64,000 nt of DNA from ATM1 sp003577165 (GTDB lineage: Bacteria; Armatimonadota; Fimbriimonadia; Fimbriimonadales; ATM1): contig SZPM01000005.1 in NCBI GenBank assembly GCA_030263715.1, positions 130,464 to 194,463 on the forward strand. The letters are read 5' to 3'. The notes under the pieces are model-generated. The model saw nothing but the letters and a program-made list of their open reading frames with translations, did no database searches and was not told the DNA's origin. Positions within the stretch are counted from its first letter, which is position 1. Each line of letters begins with the position of its first letter. Positions 1-6,569 of this stretch are shown piece by piece. The translations under genes were made by a program, and so were the position numbers.

Positions 1-2
1 CC

Positions 3-98
3 AAGTTCATGCGCGAGAACGCCACACTGGTCATGAAGCCGCACCTCAAGACCGGCGCAAAAATCGCTTATAAAGGGATGAGCAAGGAGGTCGTGTAG
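3..98 (+). CDS. C-terminal end of an unidentified protein (partial)
   Basis: An open frame enters from the left edge and stops at TAG 96-98, giving the last 31 residues (KFMRENATLVMKPHLKTGAK... ending KEVV). Nothing diagnostic is left. It lies directly upstream of the NrfD-type gene, whose ribosome site (AAGGAGG, 84-90) is inside this frame, so the two are probably co-transcribed. In other bacteria the gene before nrfD is usually a 4Fe-4S ferredoxin subunit or a molybdopterin oxidoreductase. The identity here is only a guess from position. Confidence 0.55.
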   Translation, partial: KFMRENATLVMKPHLKTGAKIAYKGMSKEVV

Positions 99-1283
99 TT
101 GGACCTGGGAATGCTGCTGGCTGAGACGTCCGGCTACGTGCTGCCGAACGAAAAAGAACTCCAGTGGAGCGTATTGATCGTGCTCTATCCATACCTCACC
201 GGATTGGTGGCGGGCGCGTTCATTCTCGCTTCGCTCGTGCGCGTGTTCAACTCGAAACCTGTCGCGCCTGTGTACCGTCTGGCGCTTCTGACCGCCCTTG
301 CGTTTCTCATCTGCGCGCCAATGCCCCTCATTGGGCATCTTGGTCACCCTGAGCGCGCGTTTCAAATCATGGCGACCCCGCACCTTTCGTCGGCCATGGC
401 GATGTTCGGTTTCGTTTACGCTTGGTACCTCATGGCCGTGCTCCTGCTCGAGATCTACTTCGACTACCGGAAGGAGATGGTGGCGTGGGCGCAGTCCTCG
501 CGGGGGTTGAAACGGCTGCTCTACACAGTGCTTACACTCGGGGTGATGGACACTTCCGAGAAGGCGGTGCGGTTCGACGACCGCGCGGGGAGATTCATCA
601 CGATCATCGGCATCCCGTCCGCCGCGCTGCTTCATGGATACGTCGGTTTTATCTTTGGCTCTGTAAAGGGCAACCCCTGGTGGTCGAGCGTGCTGATGCC
701 CCTGATCTTCCTTCTTTCGGCCATTGTTTCCGGCATAGCGGCGGTGCTCGTGATCTACATGGCGATCAATTGGTATCGCAGGCAGCCGCATGACATGAAG
801 TGCCTGAACGCGATCGGCGGGTCTCTGATGTTCGCCTTGATCTTCGACTTGAGCCTCGAGGCCCTCGACGTCGTGCACCGAATGTACGAAGCCGGCGAGT
901 GGTTCGAAATCCTCGGCCTGCTTGGCTCGGGCTATCTGTATTACACGATCTTCGGCATCCAGTTCTTCCTCGGCGGAATCTTTCCACTGGTGAACCTTGC
1001 GCTCGCTCAATTTCTGAAGGCAAGCGACGCGACGAGGCAGCGCGTCTATTTCTTCAGCGGTCTGCTCGTTTTGATCGGCGTTCTGTGCATGAGGTGGAAC
1101 GTAGTCATCGGCGGACAACTGTTCTCAAAATCGCTGCAGGGGTTGACGACGTACCGGCTGGAACTCGTCGGAGGAGAGGGAGCGTTGGTGGCGATCGGCG
1201 TCCTATTCCTCCCGCTCGCGATCCTGTTCGTCCTCGCGAAGATCCTCCCGCCCTGGAAGGCCCACGAAGAAGCCCGCGCGTAG
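99..1283 (+). CDS. nrfD: NrfD/PsrC-type quinol-interacting membrane subunit
   Basis: A 394-residue integral membrane protein with about ten hydrophobic segments (from about residue 28, YPYLTGLVAGAFILASLV, to about 372, GVLFLPLAILFVLAKILPP). In this family the protein exchanges electrons between the quinone pool and a partner 4Fe-4S/molybdopterin subunit. The motif CAPMPLIGHLGHPERAF near residues 90-105 is typical of NrfD. The start is TTG 99, immediately after the upstream stop and 8 nt after AAGGAGG. The partner subunits lie outside the window, so the substrate (polysulfide, thiosulfate, nitrite or other) cannot be told. Length matches the family. Confidence 0.85.
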   Translation: MDLGMLLAETSGYVLPNEKELQWSVLIVLYPYLTGLVAGAFILASLVRVFNSKPVAPVYRLALLTALAFLICAPMPLIGHLGHPERAFQIMATPHLSSAMAMFGFVYAWYLMAVLLLEIYFDYRKEMVAWAQSSRGLKRLLYTVLTLGVMDTSEKAVRFDDRAGRFITIIGIPSAALLHGYVGFIFGSVKGNPWWSSVLMPLIFLLSAIVSGIAAVLVIYMAINWYRRQPHDMKCLNAIGGSLMFALIFDLSLEALDVVHRMYEAGEWFEILGLLGSGYLYYTIFGIQFFLGGIFPLVNLALAQFLKASDATRQRVYFFSGLLVLIGVLCMRWNVVIGGQLFSKSLQGLTTYRLELVGGEGALVAIGVLFLPLAILFVLAKILPPWKAHEEARA

Positions 1284-1531
1284 GGACAGATCCGCTCGCC
1301 GGCTGGCGCAGTCTAGCGGCTAGCCCTTGACGGGCCGGTCGGGCGAACCGGCTCAAGCGCAGCGGGCGCCCCTGCCAACCCGCGCTTGAGGGGCAGTCCC
1401 GCCGTCTCGGCGGTGGCATGCGCGCTGACACCCCAGCTGAGCGCACCAACCCAGGGCAGGAGACTGGGAAGTCATGGAGGAGCCGCCGGGAGGGCCGGAG
1501 AAGGAGAAGTCGGATCTTGAAGGAACGAGCG
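1284..1531 (+). promoter_or_regulatory. Intergenic region with strong stem-loop upstream of cas12
   Basis: This 248-nt stretch separates the respiratory gene from the effector. It is very GC rich. The 9-bp perfect inverted repeat CTCAAGCGC (1352-1360) / GCGCTTGAG (1382-1390) encloses a loop that can add further GC pairs. It could be a terminator for nrfD (without a clear U-tract), or an element of the cas12 leader. No clear -10/-35 pair was seen. No anti-repeat to the CRISPR repeat was found here, so the guide-partner RNA is not encoded in this gap. Confidence 0.4.
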
Positions 1532-4135
1532 ATGGCGAAGGCAACCAAAGAAGTCAAGTCGAAGCGCGTGGAAGCGTTGCGGCAGGTGGCGTATCAACGG
1601 CTGGAACGCCTCGAGCGGAAGGCTCAGAAGATCGGAGCGCATCTGCGCAAGCCGGGAAAAGCCGCTGACCTCCAATCACTCCATTATCTTCTTCACAAGG
1701 TCGAAGTCGAATATCACGATATCGCAAGGAACCTGGAGAAGGACCCGACTTGGACACCAAAACCGAAAATGCGACGAGAGAAGCGTGCCATCGTGCCGGA
1801 GTCCGGCCCGGCTGCGCCCCTCCCGACCACGGCAAAGGGTGAGCCGGGTAGACCGGCAAACCGTCATATTCCGCCACCAGTGCCGCTCGATTCAGCAAGG
1901 ATCCCCGAAGACCAACAGTCGATGGGCCAAGGAAGCGGGGGGAGGAGTTGGTGTTCTGCGCCTTTCGTTGAGGTGAAGTTACCGCCGACTCAATGGTCGA
2001 ATGTCCGGGAGAAGCTTCTGAAATTCCGAATTGAGGACGACGCCGACATCGTCAGGCGGTGGGCCGAGGCCAAGTTCGGAAGCATCGAGACGGCGCGCGA
2101 TGGATTACGTGCGAGCGCAGAGATCGGAACGAGCCCGGATGTATGGCGTTCCTTCATCAGCCGCGCGATCTCGAACGGCAAGAAGGACTTTGAGCCACTT
2201 CTCTCGTTGGACGATGACGAATTGACCGCGGATGCAACAGCCGAGCGCGTTGTGCGTCGGTGGCATCAGATTGACTGGGTGGGCCGAATGCTCGACTCCA
2301 TCCTGGAAACCGTCCCGTCGGGGGTCTCGAAAGACACGTTTCGAAGCAGGGTCGAATCGCGTCTCAAGACGTTTCACTCGTCTGTGAACAGCTTCGAGCT
2401 CAAGAAGAGGAAGGACGGTACGGTCGAGCGCAAGCGGAAGCACACCAACCCGCAGTTTCCGTACTTGTCACCGAGCGCAGTGAGCATCGATCCTGATGTT
2501 GTGACTATGGAGGCGGTCGAACTGCTCCAGATGCAGCCCGAGGAACGCTTTGCAAAGGACCCGAACGATGCGAATGGCAGAATGAGGCTGAGGGTTTTGC
2601 AGGCGGAACTCGGCAAAGCACGACGCGAGGCTCTGGGTCGGCGGGGCGAGAAGGCCCCGCCGTGGAGTGGCCGCAAGGTCTTTCGCGGAACCACGACCAG
2701 GAAGAGGGAAGCGTGCCTGGTTTGGGACAAAGAGGCACAAGCGGATGGACTTTACTTCGCGCTCGTGATGTCGGGCGGACCAAAGATCGACGACAAACGG
2801 TTTGTCTACATGGACGGTCAGCCGCTACAAAGCGATTGGCAACTGCACAACGGAGTGGCCGGTAAGGCAAAGTCATGCAGGGCGATGCCTCTCATTTTGA
2901 AGCATGACTTCCTGCGGTGGTACCACCGCCACATTAAGAACCACGACGTCAATGCTCCCCTCGAAAAGCGGTGCGTTCACACGACGACCCAGTTCGTTTT
3001 CGTGGAGCCGGACGAAAAGAAGGGCCTTCAGCCCCGGCTGTTCATCAGACCCGTATTCAAGTTCTACGATCCGGTCTATGAAGTGCCGGATAGCCACTCG
3101 ATTGACAAGAAGCCGGACTGCCGATATTTGATCGGAATTGACCGAGGCGTTAACTACCCCTATCGTGCCGCAGTATACGATTGCGAGACAAACTCCATAA
3201 TCGCCGACAAGTTCGTGGACGGACGAAAGGCAGATTGGGAGCGGATACGAAATGAACTCGCATACCACCAGCGGCGACGTGACCTCCTGCGCAACTCGCG
3301 TGCCTCTTCCGCCGCAATACAGCGAGAGATTCGAGCCATTGCACGGATTCGCAAGAGGGAGCGTGGGCTGAACAAAGTCGAGACGGTCGAGAGCATCGCG
3401 CGGCTCGTCGACTGGGCGGAAGAGAATCTCGGGAAGTGCAATTACTGCTTCGTTCTCGAAGACCTTTCTTCAAACTTGAATCTGGGGCGAAACAACAGGG
3501 TCAAGCACATTGCCGCGATCAAGGAGGCGCTGATCAACCAGATGCGCAAGCGCGGATATCGTTTCAAAAAGAGCGGGAAAGTTGACGGCGTGCGAGAGGA
3601 GTCCGCGTGGTACACGAGTGCCGTTGCGCCATCCGGTTGGTGGGCGAAGAAGGAAGAAGTGGACGGGGCCTGGAAAGCGGACAAGACGCGGCCATTGGCG
3701 AGAAAGATCGGCAGTTACTATTGCTGCGAAGAAATCGACGGACTCCATTTGCGCGGCGTGCTGAAGGGGCTCGGAAGGGCGAAGCGACTCGTTCTTCAAA
3801 GCGACGACCCATCCGCGCCGACTCGCAGACGAGGGTTTGGATCAGAGTTGTTCTGGGACCCCTATTGCACCGAACTCTGCGGCCACGCTTTCCCGCAAGG
3901 CGTCGTACTGGACGCAGACTTCATCGGCGCCTTCAATATTGCGCTGCGACCGCTGGTGAGGGAGGAACTTGGGAAGAAGGCGAAGGCCGTGGACCTGGCC
4001 GACAGGCACCAGACGCTCAATCCGACGGTTGCCCTCCGATGCGGCGTAACGGCGTACGAGTTCGTCGAAGTCGGGGGCGATCCCCGGGGCGGTCTCCGAA
4101 AAATCTTGCTCAATCCCGCAGAGGCCGTGATATAA
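1532..4135 (+). CDS. cas12: Compact type V CRISPR effector nuclease (Cas12 family, Cas12l-like)
   Basis: RNA-guided DNA nuclease of a type V system, 867 residues. The three RuvC motifs are visible: Asp537 in GIDRGVNYPYRAAVYD, Glu643 in FVLEDLSSNLN, and Asp794/Asp796 in DADFIGAFNIAL. No HNH domain is seen, which excludes Cas9. The N-terminus is basic and helical (MAKATKEVKSKRVEALRQ). Cys731/Cys732 and Cys779/Cys783 sit between RuvC-II and RuvC-III where a zinc or nuc-lobe element lies in relatives. ATG 1532 is preferred because AAGGA lies 7 nt upstream; an in-frame ATG at 1418 would add 38 arginine-rich residues. Length, an adjacent tracrRNA candidate and cas1-cas2-cas4 neighbours fit the compact Cas12l (Cas-pi) group; Cas12b or Cas12h are alternatives. 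The subtype is an inference. Confidence 0.9.
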   Translation: MAKATKEVKSKRVEALRQVAYQRLERLERKAQKIGAHLRKPGKAADLQSLHYLLHKVEVEYHDIARNLEKDPTWTPKPKMRREKRAIVPESGPAAPLPTTAKGEPGRPANRHIPPPVPLDSARIPEDQQSMGQGSGGRSWCSAPFVEVKLPPTQWSNVREKLLKFRIEDDADIVRRWAEAKFGSIETARDGLRASAEIGTSPDVWRSFISRAISNGKKDFEPLLSLDDDELTADATAERVVRRWHQIDWVGRMLDSILETVPSGVSKDTFRSRVESRLKTFHSSVNSFELKKRKDGTVERKRKHTNPQFPYLSPSAVSIDPDVVTMEAVELLQMQPEERFAKDPNDANGRMRLRVLQAELGKARREALGRRGEKAPPWSGRKVFRGTTTRKREACLVWDKEAQADGLYFALVMSGGPKIDDKRFVYMDGQPLQSDWQLHNGVAGKAKSCRAMPLILKHDFLRWYHRHIKNHDVNAPLEKRCVHTTTQFVFVEPDEKKGLQPRLFIRPVFKFYDPVYEVPDSHSIDKKPDCRYLIGIDRGVNYPYRAAVYDCETNSIIADKFVDGRKADWERIRNELAYHQRRRDLLRNSRASSAAIQREIRAIARIRKRERGLNKVETVESIARLVDWAEENLGKCNYCFVLEDLSSNLNLGRNNRVKHIAAIKEALINQMRKRGYRFKKSGKVDGVREESAWYTSAVAPSGWWAKKEEVDGAWKADKTRPLARKIGSYYCCEEIDGLHLRGVLKGLGRAKRLVLQSDDPSAPTRRRGFGSELFWDPYCTELCGHAFPQGVVLDADFIGAFNIALRPLVREELGKKAKAVDLADRHQTLNPTVALRCGVTAYEFVEVGGDPRGGLRKILLNPAEAVI

Positions 4136-4136
4136 T
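4106..4136 (+). promoter_or_regulatory. Candidate promoter for the intergenic tracrRNA
   Basis: A perfect -10 hexamer TATAAT lies at 4131-4136 and overlaps the TAA stop codon of cas12 (4133-4135). A weak -35, TTGCTC, is at 4106-4111, with 19-nt spacing (longer than optimal). A perfect TATAAT in such GC-rich DNA, placed just before a structured non-coding stretch, suggests transcription starting near 4143. Activity is inferred, not shown. Confidence 0.6.
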
Positions 4137-4142
4137 TTGAAT

Positions 4143-4301
4143 GTGCTCTGCCGAAGACGCCGCACGGAGCCTGGGCCGGAATCGTAGATCGAACGCGGCA
4201 TCGAAGCCCTGCAGCCCTTCGGGGCCAAGGCGGCGCAGCAAGCCTCTTTCAGGCGGCAGAGTCCTTTAGAGTGTAACGAGGGCCCCCAGGAACGGGGGCC
4301 C
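4143..4301 (+). ncRNA. Candidate tracrRNA with split anti-repeat
   Basis: The cas12-cas1 gap holds a sequence complementary to the 3' half of the CRISPR repeat in two blocks: CTTTCA (4246-4251) and TCCTTTAGAGTGT (4262-4274). Together they pair with repeat positions 18-30 and 32-37. Ten nucleotides (4252-4261) bulge where the repeat has one. Around it are a UUCG-capped hairpin (GCCC/GGGC, 4214-4225), a GCCGC/GCGGC pairing (4159-4163 with 4195-4199) and an 8-bp G/C hairpin (4280-4301). The array is in the same orientation, so both RNAs would be made from the same strand and can pair antiparallel. Split repeat:anti-repeat duplexes are known from Cas12b-like tracrRNAs. Ends are estimates: about 12 nt... 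after the -10 box for the 5' end and the GC hairpin for the 3' end. Confidence 0.75.
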
Positions 4302-4336
4302 AGCCATCTCCAGGGAAGGGACAGAGGAGGTGGATA

Positions 4337-5365
4337 GTGAAGTACGAATACGTCGAGACATTCGGGTCGGCGGTTCAAAAGCACTCCGAGCGACTTGTCG
4401 TGTCGGAGCCTTCCGGCGAAGGAGGGCAGAGAACAAAGAGGCAGGTGCCCGCTCTACACCTGGACCACCTGCTGATCGGCTCACGCGGCGTCAGCATTTC
4501 GTCGGACGCTCTCGAACTCTGCTGCGAACGAGGCATTCCCGTCACAATCGTGGATCGCCGCGGCAAGCCGGTGGGGAAGTTCACCGCCCCGGCAATTCAC
4601 GGCACCAGCCGGACGCGCCGAGCGCAGATCAGAGCGTACGAGAACGGCCTCGGGGTTACTTTCGCTCGCTCGGTCGTCATTGGAAAGGCGGCGAATCAGG
4701 CAATAAACCTGAAATACTTCGCAAAGAATCGACGAGAGCGAAGCCCGGATCAGTACGAGACGCTCAGAAAATCCGCAGAGGCGATCGACCGCGTTGCTCG
4801 TAGAGCGAAGAAGATCTCGGCGAACTGCATTGATGAAGTTCGACAACCGCTCATGGTCCTTGAGGCCGAGGCTTCGCGCATCTACTGGAGTTCGTTGTCA
4901 GCTCTTTACGGCAGCAGCTCTGGCTTTGTGCACCGCGAGCAAAGGGGTACCAAGAATCCAGTCAATGCTGCGCTGAACTACGCCTACGGTGTACTGACAG
5001 GCGAAGTTTGGACAGCGTGCCTCCTGGCTGGGCTTGAACCGTACGCAGGATTCCTACACGCGGACCGACCAGGGAGGCTCAGTTTCGTGTTGGACCTTAT
5101 CGAGGAGTTTCGGCCAGTGGTCGCGGATAGGGTCGTATTCGCACTCGCGGCGAAGGGGTGGAGGATTGAACAAGAGGAGAATGGATGGCTCTCGCTCGCG
5201 TCGAAAAACAAGCTCCTCGCGAGTTTGGCCGAGAGGTTGGATTCTCCCGAGCCTGACCGCGGGAGGAGGCGCAAACTGCGCAACGTAATTCAGCGGCAGG
5301 CATACGCAGCGGCACAGCATTTCTTAGGAAATGAAACCTACGTGCCATATAAGCAGAGGTGGTAG
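4337..5365 (+). CDS. cas1: CRISPR integrase Cas1
   Basis: Cas1, the metal-dependent integrase that inserts new spacers together with Cas2; 342 residues, normal length. The catalytic set is visible: Glu176 in LMVLEAEASRIYW, His241 in AGFLHADRPGR, and Asp253/Glu256 in FVLDLIEEFRP. The N-terminal beta domain includes the typical LLIGSRGVSISSDALELCCERGIPV segment. The start is GTG 4337, six nt after GAGGAGG (4324-4330). It follows the candidate tracrRNA and precedes cas2 by 4 nt, so cas1-cas2-cas4 form one adaptation operon. It is a stand-alone Cas1, not fused to Cas4 or reverse transcriptase. Confidence 0.95.
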   Translation: MKYEYVETFGSAVQKHSERLVVSEPSGEGGQRTKRQVPALHLDHLLIGSRGVSISSDALELCCERGIPVTIVDRRGKPVGKFTAPAIHGTSRTRRAQIRAYENGLGVTFARSVVIGKAANQAINLKYFAKNRRERSPDQYETLRKSAEAIDRVARRAKKISANCIDEVRQPLMVLEAEASRIYWSSLSALYGSSSGFVHREQRGTKNPVNAALNYAYGVLTGEVWTACLLAGLEPYAGFLHADRPGRLSFVLDLIEEFRPVVADRVVFALAAKGWRIEQEENGWLSLASKNKLLASLAERLDSPEPDRGRRRKLRNVIQRQAYAAAQHFLGNETYVPYKQRW

Positions 5366-5369
5366 CAGA

Positions 5370-5618
5370 ATGACCTGGCTCGTTGTGTATGACATTGAGG
5401 ATGACAGAGTTCGAACGAAGGTCGCAGACTATTGCCTGGACAAGGGTCTGGAGCGGATCCAATACAGTTGCTTTCTTGGCGAGATGTCGCGAACATTGGC
5501 TCGCGAGCTGGCATCAAAGTGCAAGCGGAAGCTCGGGGACAAGCCCGGGAAGATTCGGCTTGTTCCCGTTTGTGAAAAGGACCTTGCAAGCCAGGTTCGA
5601 ATCGAGAATGTGCCTTGA
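5370..5618 (+). CDS. cas2: CRISPR adaptation protein Cas2
   Basis: Small Cas2 protein of 82 residues with the ferredoxin-like fold signature: MTWLVVYDIEDDRVRTKVAD, where Asp8 is the conserved first-strand acidic residue, then RIQYSCFLGEM and a C-terminal KIRLVPVCEKD strand. In the family it forms a dimer that bridges two Cas1 dimers. ATG 5370 follows the cas1 stop by 4 nt; an in-frame upstream ATG at 5331 lies within cas1 and is rejected. The stop overlaps a possible TTG start of cas4, indicating translational coupling. Confidence 0.93.
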   Translation: MTWLVVYDIEDDRVRTKVADYCLDKGLERIQYSCFLGEMSRTLARELASKCKRKLGDKPGKIRLVPVCEKDLASQVRIENVP

Positions 5619-5620
5619 TC

Positions 5621-6262
5621 ATGGAAGTCTCGCCGAGTGATGGATTCGTCTCCGTATCCGAGGTCAGACAGTGGTCATATTGTCCGCGTGTCGTCTGGCA
5701 CAACCGCTGGCTAGGGGAACGCAGACCCCAGACGTCTCGAATGGAAGAAGGGAGGGCCGACCAGGCGGAACGGGAGCGGAAGGAGAAGAGGCGCACGTTC
5801 GCCGAATACCGGTTGCCTGCCCAATCGCGAAGATTCAACGTGTACTTGAGGTCGGAGCGGCTCGGTGTTTCTGGTGTCGTGGACGCCGTGCTGGAACTTA
5901 CGAATCGCTCCATCGACGAAGTGGACTCCCAAGGGCTCGATCCGGAACGCCCTTATTTCGCGCCAGTTGAGTATAAGAGCACGCAAGAGAGGGTCGGCCG
6001 CCATCATCTTCTGCAGCTCGCAGGGTATGCGGCGCTGCTCTCCGATATTACGGGAACGAGCGTACCGTTCGGATACTTCGTTTCGCTTCCCAACGGGCGA
6101 GCAAGCAGGGTCGAACTGAGCGAGAAGGCGAGGGAAGAGTTCCTTTCGTGCGTGCAAGGGATACGTAACATGGTAGTCGAGTGCCGAATGCCGGAGCCCA
6201 CGCCTTCGCGGGCGAAGTGCCGAGACTGTGAGTTCCGCCGCTTCTGCAATGACGTGTGGTGA
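5621..6262 (+). CDS. cas4: CRISPR adaptation nuclease Cas4
   Basis: Cas4, a RecB-family nuclease that trims pre-spacers and helps choose those next to a PAM; 213 residues. The four iron-sulfur cysteines are in place: Cys21 (WSYCPRVVW) near the N-terminus and Cys200, Cys203 and Cys209 (KCRDCEFRRFC) at the C-terminus. The RecB motif FAPVEYKST carries the catalytic Glu and Lys. ATG 5621 lies 2 nt after the cas2 stop; TTG 5615 is an alternative that would overlap cas2. It is the last gene before the array. Its presence implies PAM-aware spacer acquisition in this locus. Confidence 0.93.
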   Translation: MEVSPSDGFVSVSEVRQWSYCPRVVWHNRWLGERRPQTSRMEEGRADQAERERKEKRRTFAEYRLPAQSRRFNVYLRSERLGVSGVVDAVLELTNRSIDEVDSQGLDPERPYFAPVEYKSTQERVGRHHLLQLAGYAALLSDITGTSVPFGYFVSLPNGRASRVELSEKAREEFLSCVQGIRNMVVECRMPEPTPSRAKCRDCEFRRFCNDVW

Positions 6263-6569
6263 GCCCGCAACCCTGTCAACCGACGGATTCCCGGCCCAAT
6301 GTGCGAAAGTAGCGCGGGCGCCGTTGCTCGATCCTCCATGCCGGGAGTGCGAAGAGGTGCCTCCATTTTGGGGCAGTAGGAGGCTTATCGGCCTCCTCCG
6401 CCGTCCGCAGCAGGCCGGAGCCGCCGAACTGTTCGCACATTGGCGCAGATACACTGGCAGATATGGGGTTGCGAATCTCGCGGACGAATCGGGTGTTTGA
6501 ACCAAAAATGCGGCGATAATGTACGGAAGCCCGAGTGCGGAGCCCCAGCCTTTGAGGCTGGCCCCTACG
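6263..6569 (+). promoter_or_regulatory. CRISPR leader
   Basis: The 307 nt between cas4 and the first repeat encode no convincing protein and should contain the array promoter and the integration signals. A GATAAT -10-like hexamer sits at 6515-6520, with no good -35 partner. A hairpin CCAGCC-TTTGA-GGCTGG (6545-6561) ends 8 nt before the first repeat, where leader-anchoring structures could act. An AGGAGG...CCTCCT inverted repeat lies near 6378-6400. All regulatory roles are inferred. Confidence 0.6.

Noticed and set aside
1418..1531. N-terminal extension of the Cas12 effector from ATG 1418
   Set aside because: The extra 38 residues are arginine-rich, unlike the N-termini of Cas12 proteins, and ATG 1532 has a well-placed AAGGA; the shorter protein also matches family length.
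1284..1531. tracrRNA or second anti-repeat upstream of cas12
   Set aside because: No stretch complementary to the repeat was found there; only a GC-rich hairpin.
4337..5365. Cas1 fused to reverse transcriptase or Cas4
   Set aside because: The protein ends after the normal Cas1 length, and Cas4 is a separate gene.
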